64,000 nucleotides of DNA from Lutjanus erythropterus (GCA_020091685.1 CM034608.1:3653590-3717589); one strand, 5' to 3'; shown: positions 1-12,366, numbered from the stretch's first letter. Notes: generated by a model from the letters alone, not told the origin. A program made the numbers and translations.

Positions 1-2
1 GG

Positions 3-31
3 GCCCTCTGGACTGACAAAGCCCAGAGGGC
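3..31. repeat. 9 bp perfect inverted repeat (hairpin)
   Basis: GCCCTCTGG (3-11) pairs exactly with CCAGAGGGC (23-31) around an 11-base loop. No T-run follows it and no gene is adjacent, so I assign no function. Confidence 0.6.
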
Positions 32-643
32 AGCAGGTTCTTGGGCATGCTGAGTGTGCTGACCCCCCTGAACCCTTTGGAGGTTCTCAGACCATCTGCA
101 CCAACCGCACTAACACACAATTTATTTTTATTGTGTGTCGGTTCAATGGCTACATGTTGAAAAATTGCACTTTGCTTTAAATACTTGTAACTGATAATCT
201 ATTAATACATTGATTACAATTAATTAGTAAGTACGCTGCTGTACTAACTTTACTTAGCTTGCAAAACACTGATTTAATTAAGTGAAGTATAAATGGATAA
301 TTTGTACCTCTAATATTCTGCTTTACATTTTAAACTGTTTTACATTTTTATTTTATTTGATACAGATGTCTTTTTTACTTCCTTTTATTCCTTAATTTAT
401 ATTTTTTTCTTTTACGTTTTTTAAAAATCTTTTAAATGTGAGCTATAATCTGTTGGTTTTCATTCACTTTGCTTTGAAAGTTGGTCTTTGAAGAAAATTA
501 TAGTTTTTCCGCTGATTAATAATTTAGAAAAAGTAAAATCACAGGGAATGTTGCTTCAGTTAGTAGCTTTTCTTTTAGGACAGAAGGCCTCCAGAGGATG
601 GAGATGTGGTGAAATAGTAAGAAAACGACTAGAGCATGCATGA
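32..643. other. AT-rich single-copy DNA, no gene seen
   Basis: AT-rich sequence with T-runs near 400-430. I see no coding signature, repeat copy or RNA gene here. Confidence 0.6.
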
Positions 644-665
644 GTGTGTGTGTGTGTGTGTGTGT
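644..665. repeat. (GT)n microsatellite
   Basis: About 11 uninterrupted GT units. The short frame that starts in it is a by-product of the repeat. Confidence 0.9.
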
Positions 666-1730
666 ATGACACAAGCCTCAGGCTACAGCAGCGTGTTTGT
701 TTCATTCATTCTGTTGGTTTAATAGTCGATCCTGTAGAGAGTCAGAGTGAGATGGAGGAAGGCAGAATAGTAAAATCGAAATGTATATCTATATTTATTT
801 TATTGCACTTTCTACAGTTTACTGTACAAGGTATGAGGTTAATTTATTGACCATTTTACAAGTCAGAGTTGTATAATGAAGTGCTAGTTGTGGTTTCCTG
901 TATGCTGCTCGCAAAAACAAAAAAACATACACAAAAACTGTACTCAGCAAATGGGTGAATAAATAATAAATCATACAAATACAACTATTTTTCATCTCGG
1001 CGTGTGGAGGGTGAATTGAGGAGCTTCGCAGCCTGAGGGGAGACGATGTTCTGAAGGCAGCGGATACTTCTGCTGGTTCTGCTTGTGTCTCTCCTCTGTG
1101 GGGGAACAAGAAGCTAAGAAGCATCACAAAGCAGTTTGACGTTTCTGTGGATGTTTCGGGGCTTTTTTCTCCACAGTGCAGATGTTGAATCAACTGTTGA
1201 ACTTGGTTGTAACTGACAGTATAGGCTACTGATTAAAGCAACCCTTTACAATAAAGCTGTGATTTTCATTTTCATGTGATTCAGTGTTCAGGTCAGAAAT
1301 GTTCCATAATGCAGGTGTAAGAGCAACACACATGCACAAGACTAGTCCATATGGAGGAGCACTGATTGAGTGCTGTGTGTGTGTCAGGTGTTCAGCCTCT
1401 CTTTTGTTCTCCTAATCCTTTCACTCTCTCACTCCAACAAAGGCTTTTAATGGACTGTGGACTGAGCTGCAGGAAGAGAGTGATGAAAACAGAAATTCTC
1501 TTACTAACCAGTGAAACAGTCCACAGTCCCACCAGTGTCCCTTACAGGCTGCAGCAGTGATAACAGCCGCGATATGAAAGTGTTGGACAGAACAAACAAC
1601 ATAGTGATGATTCACTCTCTGATTTGGAGTCTTGCCGGTAGTGAAAGCAAAGTTTGTGGGGTCATCAAAATCTGAAAAGTCAACATGTTCTCAGTCCCAA
1701 CTCTTAAAATACAGACGCTTGGTTGGTGGC
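666..1730. other. Non-coding stretch, no gene seen
   Basis: Mixed-composition DNA. Open frames here are short (up to 124 codons on the minus strand at 819-1193), match no family I know and show no splice or start context that would support them. Confidence 0.5.
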
Positions 1731-1734
1731 AACA

Positions 1735-2395
1735 CGCTTCTAAATATGAGGTGGTAGATAACGTAACATAACATAACTTGCGTACCTCATGTAACTTACT
1801 AACGTTGTGCAACGTAAAAGAAGTGAGTGTGTACTATTGGTCTCACTCAGGACACTGGGTAAAAATTAATGTGAATGTTATGTGTAAATTAATGTACTTA
1901 AATTAATGTGTGCAAGATAACTTATGTACTTTATATAACTCACGTACGTTTCGTAGGTTAAAAAGAAGTCAGCACAGGACACGAATCCCGTTCTCCTGGG
2001 TGAAAGTGAACTTTAATGTACGTATCATCTTTAGTTAAAAAGAAGTCAACGCTGACTATTAATTCACATGAGATTCGAGCCCCGGACTCATGGGTGAAAT
2101 TGAACTGCAAAAGTGAATGTTGATGTACATATTATAACTTACATATAACTTATGTATAACATAATATATTTCCATTAACATATAGGTTACAGGTAAGTTA
2201 AAGAGAAGTCTCATTCACATGAGACATGACTTCTGGTCTCCTGGGTGAAAGTTAATCATGAAAGTGAAAGTATGTTAACGTACAAAACATAACTTTTTTA
2301 CATTATGTAACTTGTGTACATTATTTAAGTAAGTCAACACTGACTGTTGTTTCACATGAGGCACTGACCCCTTGGTGAAAGTCTTGCGTGTTTGA
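1735..2395. repeat. Degenerate tandem repeat rich in GTAAC/ATAAC and TGGGTGAAAGT
   Basis: A phrase close to CTCCTGGGTGAAAGTGAAC recurs near 1996, 2088, 2239 and 2369. The copies are separated by AT-rich text with TAACATAAC and GTACGT motifs and repeated AAAGAAGTC. Spacing varies from about 90 to 150 bp. The block runs directly into a module (2396-2590) that also follows the 36.3-37.3 kb array, so the two loci belong to one composite repeat family. Confidence 0.65.
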
Positions 2396-2590
2396 CTCAT
2401 CCGTCCACCCTGCCTCTTCTATATGTGGACATTTGTGCTCTTTATTCTTCAACAGCACAATAAAACATAATGAGAGAAGTGTGCCTACAAAAATGACTCC
2501 TGAGGGGAACCTACACGGTCATAGTTTGACGTGTAGGGGTACTGACCAAGCTGCTGTATTTGACATGATGGGAGTGAGAATAGGCCAAAA
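2396..2590 (+). repeat. Dispersed module, copy 1 (ACTGACCAAGCTGCTGTATT)
   Basis: Contains ACTGACCAAGCTGCTGTATT at about 2541-2560, followed by TGACATGATGGGAGTGAGAA. The same text is found at 30768-30815 and 37481-37526. Upstream similarity to the third copy covers about 150 bp, including CTCTTTAT, AATAAAACATAAT-like and AAATGAC pieces. I infer the end of an old dispersed repeat; I cannot name the family. Confidence 0.7.
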
Positions 2591-5300
2591 AGGTTAATCC
2601 TCTGGGGGACGGGGACGGGGATGGATTCAGGACATTTGTGTCCTCTAGTTGGTGAGTGTTGCACTGACTGATGTGCTTCTGAGAGGACACCAAATACAGT
2701 ACATCATTTATAAGAGTCAGTTTTGTTATACTATACTGCATATCTGACTCTTATGATCATATTTGACTTATAATTGTGTATGGGAATAATTTTTTATGGA
2801 ATTATGAATCATTTCTGCTCTGTTATAACACTGACAGCTGTCCTCCTAGGATTATAATGTAGAAGTCAGGCAGCTACTGAAGGAAGGAGGCTGCCTGGTT
2901 GTTAGTTCAGCTCAAATACAGCCTTTTGGAATTATACAGGTTTGGATTATATATTTGTTGTTCTTACTACGAAAGCTTTTGCTTTTCTAAGATCCATCCC
3001 AGCTGTTTGCAAGCAGGGATTACCACTGTCTACTTGGAGAACTAGAACGATAAGCAGAGCTTCAAACGAGTCGTCCCACTGTGAGTGGATTTGTGAGTGA
3101 GCTTCAGGTTTTTGAGATGGATGTGTGGTGGAATGGTAAGAAGCAGAAACATGACAACCAAGCGGAAAGAGAAACAGAAATTGATATTTGCTTTTGCATC
3201 ATGCTGAGGGAAGGATCGCCGTGTTTACCTGCTGTTTACATGCAAAAAAAAGTAATCTGCTTCACTCCACAGTGGGTCACAATGAAAAGTAGTCTTTTGA
3301 AGTTCAGATTTTCTGGTTCTTGGGAAGGGATTCTGCTAATTGGTCTGATCCTTAATCGTTTCCCTTATTGATTCCTGATCCGCTGGTTATAGCCTGAGAA
3401 GCAGCTGTAGCAGCAGTCTGTCTGTCAGCATCTAAAATGGATGGAATATTTGTACAGCACTGGTTTTGATTAAAGTTTTCTTACTCAAAGAAAATGTCTG
3501 GTAAGCTCGTCTGCATGGCACTAATGTTACTGTAACATAGGATATTTACAGAAGCAGTGGGGAAGCAGTAGAACTTGTGCAAATTCTTCTTCAAAAAGAT
3601 TTAAATTTATCTGGTATCAAGTGATATAAGCTGTGATGTCTTTGGATTGTTGATTTTTTTTCTTTTGCGCCAGACGCTGCAAGTGGGCGTGGAGAGGAGA
3701 AAACAATTTCAAGAGCTGATTCTGCGTTATGTCATCATTATACTTACTTTCTTACTCTTATACATCATTACTCTGATTTTGATTAAAAACGTGTGTTGTT
3801 TGCAGGATGAAATGAACATGTTTTTTTTAAGTCTGTAGGACCTCACCACATTCATTCTTTTAAAGGTTTTTTGACTTTGAAATCACAGAAAGCCATATTG
3901 CGATTGAGATTTAAAAGCCTTCTGTATTTGAGGTAGTGTGTCCCCTCAGAGTTGACATAAAGTTATTGTTTAAGTCCAGTTTCTGATGTGGAAGAGAAAA
4001 TAAAAAGAACCTGTTGCTGCTGTTCTTTGCAACACATCTCCATGTTGTGTTATTTATTCATTTATTTAAAAAAAAACACAATCAAGTTACAGACATGGTG
4101 CAGAGACAAAGACCTTTTGTAGATCCAGCAACAATATCATCGTCCATCACAACGTTTTACTGCGGACATCGTCACGCCCTAAACTGTATCGTTATTCTTT
4201 TTCAGAGTAACTCTTCTGTAAAGTTACCTGTCGGCATTGCAAAAGGAAAACTCCAAAGAATGATCAGTTCACCTTCAGTTGCAGTTACGTAATGTCCATA
4301 GATGCATTTCACTACCTGTTAAAACACTCAGAGATAAACCCTGCTGTGGTCGTATTGTTCAGTTTATGTGTGTGTGACAGTCAGAGAGCAGGGACAGAGC
4401 GGGTCAGCGCTGCACACAGCAGTGTGTTTTATGAGGCAGATGATGTGTGTCTCCTGAAGTGTGTTTTATGGCCTGTGTTTGGAACCCAGCAAGGAGCTGC
4501 GTGTCGTACAAGGGCGACAGTTAATGAAGCAGCTGAGCTTGAGGAAAAGCGGTGAACGGGGGGAGACAGGGCGTGTTTAGCTGAGCCTAGCACAAAGATT
4601 TGTCTAAGTCAGCCTCTTATTAGCTTCATCTGAACTTTAGGATGCATTTTTCTTTTCCTGTGTAGTTAAGTGTGAATTCTTGCGTTGCTCACTTTAATGA
4701 GAAGTCGTTTCATCCTTGCCATTGTTGCAGGCCGAGCTGAAATATTCCAGATTTTATAATCACATCCGAGCAGGAACAGACTTCGTTTAACCTCTGGGAC
4801 TCCGCACCCAACAGCTCTGATTAGAATTCAAACGCAGAGGTGTGCTTAATTTATCACCTGGGACGGCCAGCAGATTTAAAGGCACGTGGGCTGGCGCTCA
4901 TTTATCCTGATTTACCTTGAACAGAGCAGCTGAGAGACAGAGAATCAGTGTAGTTAAGCTGCAGGTTGGAAACAGCCCCAGACGTGTTAAAAAGTGAACA
5001 GTAGCAAAGGAGAAAACATAAAGCTTCTCCTCCGCCGGCTGAAAGGTTTTATTTCTCTCCCAAGGAACAGTAGAAACAATGTTTTCACCGTTTCCACTCA
5101 ATAAAACACTAAAAGCTTCAGCAAGGACAAAGCAGCAATGAATAACCAATCACAGGGCTTCGTACAGTTCATACAAATACTTCTAATATAACAGCAGAGA
5201 GAGCAATCAGAGGGAAAAAAGGTTCAGAGTCTCAGGATCTTTGTCAGCTTTTACTCTTTTTCTCTCTGCCTGTTAGCCGACCTTCAAAACAAAGGCACCA
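2591..5300. other. 2.7 kb non-coding stretch, no gene seen
   Basis: No credible exon. The open frames at 3081-3371 and 4014-4292 resemble no protein family I know and have no conserved context. The segment 4590-4900 has balanced composition with homeobox-type TAAT motifs and could be a conserved non-coding element; this is only a guess from its texture. Confidence 0.45.
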
Positions 5301-5410
5301 GCAAGCTAAATGCTAACATCAGTAACATGCTGAAGTTTAGCAGGCAATCTATCCAACTGTTGCTGAGATATTTCAGTCTGAACCAAAGTGGTGCACTGAT
5401 ATTGCCTCCT
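5300..5410 (-). repeat. Teleost dispersed repeat fragment (GAGATATTTCAGTCTGAACC)
   Basis: The phrase TTGCTGAGATATTTCAGTCT followed by CCAAAGTGGTG is the reverse-strand form of a repeat I recognise as widespread in fish. A second, opposite-orientation copy lies at 19590-19830. The upstream AGCTAAATGCTAACATCAG text is part of the usual context. Confidence 0.6.
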
Positions 5411-5562
5411 TAAAAAGAGTAGGGGAGAACAGGGTAACACGAGCCACTTTTTAAATTACATGATTTCCCTGCGAAATGAACGTGTATTTGTTTCAAATAA
5501 TAATTTCCATGTAAACCTCAGGTTTTCGTGACCCATCAAAACATAGAAATGCCCTGATTCAC

Positions 5563-5902
5563 TGTACTGTAAACGATTTTTGAGTTTTTAGCCCAACTCA
5601 AATTCTTAAGGTTTTGAAAAAGTTTTACCAACGACCGAACTTCTGTTGAGACAACCGACTTTTCTTCTTTAGATAAACTTAAAGCTTTGAATTTTTAGAA
5701 ACTCAATTAAAACTATTTAATTTTGCAGGCACTAAAAGAAAAAGACAAATCAGGTTCGCAGCTCACCGTGACCAGTTTCTTAAACTCAAAGGTTTTCTAA
5801 TGAAGAAAAGTAAAATATCTCAAATAAAGATCACAGGTTAGCAAAACATTTGAGTTTCAGTTGGGCTCAAAAATCATCTCAACTTTTTTTTTTTACAGTG
5901 TG
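5563..5902. mobile_element. Non-autonomous inverted-repeat element (CACTGTA ends)
   Basis: The left end CACTGTACTGTAAACGATTT and the right end (TTTTTTTTTTTACAGTG read in reverse) are inverted. Both continue inward into a shared GATTTTTGAG...GCCCAACT...AAACTCAAA text. At about 340 bp with no coding capacity it fits a miniature inverted-repeat element of the CACTGTAAAA type common in fish. I could not identify a clean target-site duplication. Confidence 0.6.
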
Positions 5903-5904
5903 AT

Positions 5905-6255
5905 ATCTGAATTTGGATAACTGCTGATACAGATATTATACTGATACCAGAGCTCCTTTCTCTTGATGATGTTATGTTCACATGCGCTGCAAATACTGCT
6001 GAGATCTGGCCTCTCATTTCCCATGATGCAATGCTGAGAGTTTGCTAGGTGTGCTATTTTATCTTCTAAAATACAAATGTTACTTTTTGTTATTTGGTGG
6101 TATTTGTAATGTGTCAGAACATGGTTCTGATGGTACATTGTGTCCAAAACCAATGCAGACATAGCATTTTTGTCTCTAATTGCAGTAGCCTTGCACATGC
6201 CGAGGATTGATATCTGTTAACTAAATTACATCTATATGAGTACCTGATGCTGATA
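5905..6255. repeat. Probable dispersed repeat with CTGATAC motifs
   Basis: CTGCTGATACAGATATTATACTGATACC at the left and CTGATGCTGATACTCG at the right resemble the ends of a teleost repeat with paired GATACCGATAT motifs. No coding capacity. Assignment is from memory of the family only. Confidence 0.4.
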
Positions 6256-6562
6256 CTCGAAATCCTTGAAAACACTTGAATTTTAATAGGGCCTTATCAA
6301 AGTTTGGAAAGTGCTTGGATTCTGGATAAAGTGCTTGAAATTGCGACATGCAGCTTCTCACCAAGGGAGCACTTTTGAGCTGTAGTTATTTGTCAAGTGA
6401 TTGTTTTATATTTGCTCAGACAGATTAAATAGAATCTACTTAGACAGGTGACACATTTGAAACATAAAGGTTGTTCTGTTTGCTTCAAAAGCTTGAAAAC
6501 ACACCTTGAAAATGCTTAAAAAGTGCTTGAATTTAACTTAAGAAAAGGAGTAGGAACCCTGG
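6256..6562. repeat. Dispersed repeat rich in AAGTGCTTGAAA
   Basis: Clusters of CTTGAAAACACTTGAA, AAGTGCTTGGA, AAGTGCTTGAAATT, GCTTGAAAACAC and AAAAAGTGCTTGAATT end in GGAGTAGGAACCCTGG. I recognise this as a teleost dispersed repeat. It is internally repetitive and non-coding. Confidence 0.55.
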
Positions 6563-7153
6563 ATACCAGTTTGGATCAATCTTTATCCACAGAAATTGTT
6601 CCTATGGTAAAACTTGCCCCAACATAAGGGTAAACATAGATGCTTGATCCATGTCTTGCTTCCTGACTTTCTGTGGGAGTTGATTTGACAGGCAAGTTAG
6701 TCAGACTGATAACTGATGATGGATTCACTCGGCACAACAACAATCTTTGTGGTCACATGATTACTTTTGTTTATGGTTAACTTGATGCAGGGTGTGGCTC
6801 ATTTTACCCACTGAGATGACTTATCCCATTCTCCCCTAATAAGTTCCCTTGATGTTCTGTCAACAGTTTTACAGACGTCTCTTTCATACAGGAGCCGCGT
6901 GGGGGAAACAGATTCTTAGACTTCATAATTGTGCTTTTTAATATGCCATGACTCCATCTCTCCACCTTCACAGAGTGTTTAAGGAGATGCAGATGAGAGT
7001 GAAGGAGGACTGTCAGCTCCTCTGAAGGACACCGAGCTGAAGTCACAGAGGAGATGCTAATATTTGTGCAGATGCTAATGGTGATTCTGCTGTCGACGCT
7101 AATGCTAATGTATGACATGAAAGTCAGAGCGTCTCCTGGTGCGGCGCACGCAT

Positions 7154-7154
<1 letters not shown>
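6563..7154. other. Non-coding stretch, no gene seen
   Basis: Single-copy texture. The minus-strand frame 6804-7226 exists only because it reads through the adjoining CA array. Confidence 0.5.

Positions 7155-7214
<60 letters not shown>
7155..7214. repeat. (CA)n microsatellite, interrupted once
   Basis: About 30 CA units with one CCCA interruption near 7172. Confidence 0.95.
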
Positions 7215-7217
<3 letters not shown>

Positions 7218-7357
7218 ACATAACACACAGGGACAATGCGATTTAACGTATCCATCAGACTCAATGTGACAAGCAGGAACCTCCTGGAATGTAAATGAAT
7301 TCAGCTAAAGAAGGAGGGGGAGGAGAGTCTTTTTTTATTTTAGCTTCAAGGGCAAGC

Positions 7358-7374
7358 ATCTATCTATCTATCTA

Positions 7375-7412
<38 letters not shown>
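7358..7412. repeat. (ATCT)n-(GTCT)n-(ATCT)n compound microsatellite
   Basis: Tetranucleotide runs switch from TATC to TGTC and back to TATC, a typical point-mutated and re-expanded array. Confidence 0.95.
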
Positions 7413-7794
7413 AGGTAAAAGTACCTAGAACCACCTGATTATCAGTTATAATTTTATAATTTTATAGCCTCATAACAGTTTACTAGAAAAGAAACAAGTG
7501 AAAGTTAAACATAAATGACAACAGATAAAATGAAGTATAGACACCAACAAGCAACATCAAGCTGCACAGATTTGCAGCGCACACACTCATTTCTATGTTG
7601 CTAGGCAATGCGGCGGACCTGTCAGAATGTCATTTTGTGAGTTTTGTGCACCACGAAGTCCTCAACAAGCAAAGTTTTTAATTTCATTTTGAAGTGTGAC
7701 TTAAATTGTCAGAAACAGCAGGAAGGCCTCACGTGTCACTGAAGGTAGAAGTTTCTTTCCTTCTTCTTTTTGGTTACCTTGAGCTGTGAGTAAA
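7413..7794. other. Non-coding stretch, no gene seen
   Basis: AT-rich single-copy DNA with no supported feature. Confidence 0.5.
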
Positions 7795-7905
7795 TTGTGA
7801 TGTCTGTTTTCACTATTTTCTGACATTTTCTGACATTTTTTTTCTGACCGAAAACAAGGGTCAAATTAATCGAGAAAGAAAATAGTTGTCTGTTGTAGCC
7901 AAGGC
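7795..7905 (+). repeat. AATCGATTAATC-family repeat fragment
   Basis: TTTTCACTATTTTCTGACATTTT, a variant of it, then TTAATCGAGAAAGAAAATAG and GTTGTAGCC match the 3' part of the repeat seen more fully at 11905-12245. Only the terminal third is left. Confidence 0.6.
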
Positions 7906-9138
7906 AGGTCATGCCCATCACGGCCATCGCCGCCAAGCTCCTAAATTTGGCCTTACACCTCTATATAATAATAATATGCCCTGCAACTATAGTGGCCTGG
8001 ATTCCCTGCCCACACTGCCCCAACTGACCTCACAGCTCTTCTGTTCTTCTCTGCCTCTTTCCTGTCATTACAGTTTTTAGACACCAGTGGTTTTTGTTGC
8101 CATTCCGTTTGGACAACATCAAGTCAAACACGTAAGTGTTCAGTGAGTTCAGCCTGTTATCCTGAAAACAAAAGCCCACTGCTCTGAAATAACACACTCT
8201 GGACGATGAGTTAAGTGGCTGCCTGTTTCACTTTTGCCAAACTCCATTAACATTTTTGCTCAATTTAACAGTTATAAACATCTACGCCTTCTGCAAGATT
8301 ATTAAAGATTTCTTACGACTCATGACCAGATATTTACTCATTCAGCAAAGATTCTGCATTAATTTGAACTCTGATTAATGTGAAACAGACATACAAAACA
8401 GTTATTCTGGCCTGGAATGGAAAATTCAAGGAGACACTGTGGCTGTACTGTTTCCTTAATCTCTGATTTTTATTTTTATTCTATTTTATTTAATTTTCAG
8501 ATTTGTTACAGTAAATACAGTATATCACAGATTTCTAGCTTAAGTCTAAAGTTAGACTTATTATTTCCATGGACTCTGTGGAAATCATTGTTTTTTATGG
8601 CCTTGTTGCCCAGGCAGAATTGGCAACACCAAAGGCAGAGTGGCCTTGCACATAAAACGATGAAGTTCTGGGCTTGGTTGGAGCTCTAGTTGAAAATTCC
8701 TTTGCTGGTTTGTATTCAGTCATTGATTTTACACTTCTGGAGGCTTAATATGAAGATCTCAGATGGTCAGGTTTTATGGTTCTTAACTCTGAGCTCTGGG
8801 GACAGTTTGGTTCAAAACTGGCATGGGCATGTTAATCCAATATAAAAGTGTTTCCTTGGATACTGGGCTGCTATTTGAGCCTGGTTTCTTACCTCCAACA
8901 CCAGGCTCACTACCTGCATCTACTAGCAGCTGAATGATAAAAGGTGAGGTGGCATGATAGCGCCTGTGTGTCGCTCACAAGCCCTCTTTGGGTCAGATTG
9001 AAATTTTGTTCCAGGTGAAAATCTATTTCGGTCTGGAATCCGTCTGCTGAGTGTGTGCGAGACGGAAGATCCGAGTGTGAAAGCAGTTAGGCTAAATGGA
9101 AAAGACCAGTCAACCAGAGGGAGCATTGATATTCAGAG
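7906..9138. other. 1.2 kb non-coding stretch, no gene seen
   Basis: No repeat copy or exon recognised. Frames at 8417-8689 and 8923-9126 look random. Confidence 0.45.
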
Positions 9139-9146
9139 CACACACA

Positions 9147-9184
<38 letters not shown>

Positions 9185-9185
9185 C
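9139..9185. repeat. (CA)n microsatellite
   Basis: About 23 units with small interruptions, followed by a short GA run at 9251-9272. Confidence 0.95.
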
Positions 9186-9359
9186 TGGCTCTGTTGCTCA
9201 TTCTCTCCCTCCACACATCAGTAGCAGCAACGAATGAAGATTGAATACCCAGAGAGAGAGAGAGGGAGAGAGTGATGAAATGGAGATAGGTGTGTGTTTG
9301 TGTGTAGTTGTGTGACACGACTCTCGGCAGTCGTCAGCTCAAACCTCTGGCTGCAAAGT

Positions 9360-9560
9360 GGCCTGTGATTGGATAAAGTTGTAAATAAATAAATAAACAA
9401 AGAGTGCGCGTGTAATCAGAGCTTGTGATTCTTCTCTGCTGCTCTGCTTAATTATGCGTGTTTATGTAAATGCGGAGTGTTGATGAGATGGTAATGGATA
9501 TCACAGATTGACTTTAATGGATTCTAGAGAGACTGAGAATTAAACCGGCCTGTCTATTAA
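9360..9560. other. Candidate conserved non-coding segment
   Basis: Balanced composition with TAATTATGCGTG, TTTATGTAAATGCG and GATGGTAATGGATATC motifs of the kind found in vertebrate developmental enhancers. This is inference from texture only; nothing here proves conservation. Confidence 0.2.
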
Positions 9561-9779
9561 AGGGCTCGGAGGTGAAGGAACCCCCGCCAGCAGCCCCACC
9601 CGCCTGTGGCGGCCATGTTGGAGGTTCGGCTCTGACAGAAGCTGATGGTGTTTGCGTCTTTTTCAGTTCACCTGTCATGGCTGATCAGTGTTTTAAAATA
9701 TTCCATCAACGTTACATCTGCATGTGTGTTTGTATGGTGGTTTGTTCGATTGGTTACTGCAGCACATCAGGAGAGGGCT

Positions 9780-10280
9780 GATTTATGGGAGATATTTTTC
9801 CAGAGGTATTTCAGGAATATTTGAAGATCTTTCAGAGAGATTTCAGGATGTTTTTTTAAGATATTTCAGGGAGTTTCAGGGAGTTTTAAAGGATATTTCC
9901 TGGATTTTAATGGATATTTCAGTGGGATCTAAAGCTCTTTCAGGGATGTTTCAGGGAGATTTCAGGATGATTGAGGGATATCCCACGGAGATTTGACAAC
10001 CTGATAATTTAGTGAGATTTCAACATGTTTAACAGTTTTTTCATATTTCATGTTTCATATTTTATTTAAAGATATTTCAGGAAGTTCTTAAGGATATTTT
10101 CAAGAAGGATTTCACAAATGTTTCACAAGAATTTGACATTTGAGCATATACCAAGTTTCAGGGAGATTGTAGGGGTTATTTATTTTAGGGTCTGTTTAAG
10201 GGGGTTCAAGGTACATCAGGAGGTTTTAGTTCAGAGAGATCTGAGGATGTTTCAGAAAGATTCAAGCAATGTTTGACAAA
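9780..10280 (+). repeat. Degenerate minisatellite, unit about GATATTTCAGGGAG
   Basis: At least fifteen variants of TATTTCAGGGA / TTTCAGGGAGTTT / GATTTCAGGATG occur with irregular 15-25 bp spacing. They decay toward the right edge (ATTTCACAAATGTTTCACAAG, GATGTTTCAGAAAGATTC). The 90-codon frame at 9724-9996 reads through the repeat and is not a gene. Confidence 0.7.
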
Positions 10281-10481
10281 GATGATGTTACTTTAGTCTC
10301 AAGGTCTATGCTGATGATCTTGCTGATGTTTCACCAAGACATAAAATACTTAAAATATTTATGAGAAAAAAACAGATAATCAGACAATTCTATTCAGAGA
10401 ATAGAGAAGTTACTCTACATTTATTTAAATTATATTTATTTATAAAGTATATATGAATATAATACATCTTTAGGAGTAAAT

Positions 10482-10497
10482 TGTGTGTGTGTGTGTG

Positions 10498-10550
<53 letters not shown>
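10482..10550. repeat. (GT)n-(CT)n compound microsatellite
   Basis: GT run at about 10482-10498, then CT run to 10550 with one TTT interruption. Confidence 0.95.
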
Positions 10551-10553
<3 letters not shown>

Positions 10554-10690
10554 AGATGAGTGGTCAGGCAGATTGACAGAAGAATTAGAGGCTGTCTGCA
10601 CACACAGAGGACAGGCTGATTACAATCAATAATCTATCAACCACTGCCTGACAAGATGTATTGATCAGAGAGAGAAGCACATAAATACAC

Positions 10691-10715
10691 AAACACACAC
10701 ACACACACACACACA
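10691..10715. repeat. (AC)n microsatellite
   Basis: About 12 AC units. Confidence 0.9.
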
Positions 10716-11900
10716 GAGCTGGGTGTAGAGTTGTCAGGCAGCAGTTTCTGTTTCAAAGTTAGCTAATAAGTTGACTTGTCAGTTCAAACAGGCTGCAGCT
10801 CAGGGAGTGTGTCAAAGTGCCTGTCACTGATTTATCTTTGTTCAAATCTTTTTTTAGCCTTAAAGAATTGTTCAGTTGAAATGGTTTTCAGGTGTTAACA
10901 TTAATATAAAGGCTGTCAGCTACAGATAAAAACTCTACAATCTGTTTGAGAGGCTTTAATCTGAGTGAGACTTCTCCTCTGGGCTCTAGTGTAACTGCTG
11001 CTGCAAAGATGACTGCACAGATCACTCCATCAGGAAAACTGATCTCAACTGATTTGATCAGGATCTGGTAGTATTGATTATCAAGCACCACCAGAAGCTT
11101 CATATGTTGTAATATTGCTTTTGAATATGTTGATTTAAGCCACAACCCAAAAATAATTACCCAAAAACCTTGACTTTATGTATTTTAATTACATGTAAAA
11201 TTTCCATGTAATTTTATTGCACGTGTTTAATGTAAAGAGTTGCATTTAATACAATGTTTTCATTGCTATCATGTTGAGTCACTGTGAATAAATGAAATAA
11301 CTTGAGTCAGTTGATTAACTTAGTGAAAACTTCTACATAAACTGGGTTGGAGTGATCTAGTAAATAAAGTTTACTTCATTTGTTTATATTCAGTTTATAC
11401 TAAGCATATTCACATTAAGTTTACTTTTTTGGATAAATAAACTTTTGATTATATATATTTCAGTTACATTTTACTTAAACATATTGCTTCATGTTTATTA
11501 GAGCCATGAATCAGTTCCTGCAGCTCTCTGCTGTTTCATATTTTTTATAGTCTGCCTTTTGTGTTCCTGGTTCTTGTGTAATGACTGTGGTAGCAGTTTG
11601 ATCAGGCTGAGTAAATCCAGACTGCAGTTGCCCCAACATATCTGTAGCTAGCCAGCAACGAGTGCTGTTCACTGTTTTCATGGGATGTTGAACTAAAGGG
11701 TGCAAAGGAATCAGGATGTTTGTGGAACTGTAACGCTGTGTTGGTGAAGACTCTCAGTATGGGGATAAAACTTGGTGGCCAAAGGGGGGCCACCTCTATG
11801 GAATATTTGGTGGCCACAGAGCAATTGTTTGTGGCCATGGTTTATTGGGGTAGTGTTGTGTTGTTTAGCTTTGTAACACACTACACAGGTCAGGGTATTT
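10716..11900. other. 1.2 kb non-coding stretch, no gene seen
   Basis: AT-rich. Includes a small perfect hairpin at 11774-11794 (GGTGGCC / GGCCACC, 7-base loop) inside short repeats of GGTGGCCA. No exon recognised. Confidence 0.45.
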
Positions 11901-11904
11901 TGTC

Positions 11905-12245
11905 TAGAGATGCAGTGATTAATCAATTAGTTGTCAAGTGTTAAATTAATTGACAACTATTTGGATAATCAATGAATCATTCGTTCTTTTTCAGAAAGAA
12001 AAAGTCAAAATTCTCTGATTTCAGCTTCTTAAATGTGAATATTTTCTGGCTTCTTTACTCCTCTCTGACAGTAAACTGGGATATCTTTGGGTTGTGGATG
12101 AAACAAGACATTGTGGGACATCGTGTTGGGCTTTGGGAAACACTGGTCAACATTTTTTGACATTTTACGGACCAAACAATTAATCAATTAATTGAGTAAA
12201 TAATCCACAAATTATCTGACAATGAAAATCATCACAATTATTGTG
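11905..12245 (+). repeat. AATCGATTAATC-family dispersed repeat
   Basis: Near-complete copy. It begins with GATTAATCAATTAGTTGTCA and ATTAATTGACAACTATTTGG, has a middle with TTTCAGCTTCTTAAATGTGA and GGGTTGTGGATGAAACAAGA, and ends with TTAATCAATTAATTGAGTAA and ATCATCACAATTATTG. Partial or diverged copies lie near 7.8, 16.0, 31.1/32.1 (split), 42.4, 53.7 and 60.7 kb. I recognise it as a very abundant teleost repeat; its class is not decided by this sequence. Confidence 0.8.
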
Positions 12246-12318
12246 GTGAAATGTAAAGAAACAAACATAAAATCACAATACCAAGTAAATGCACAACAGC
12301 CAGACACACACTCCCTAA

Positions 12319-12319
<1 letters not shown>

Positions 12320-12363
<44 letters not shown>
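12320..12363. repeat. (TC)n-(AC)n compound microsatellite
   Basis: Short TC run then about 16 AC units. Confidence 0.95.
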
Positions 12364-12366
<3 letters not shown>

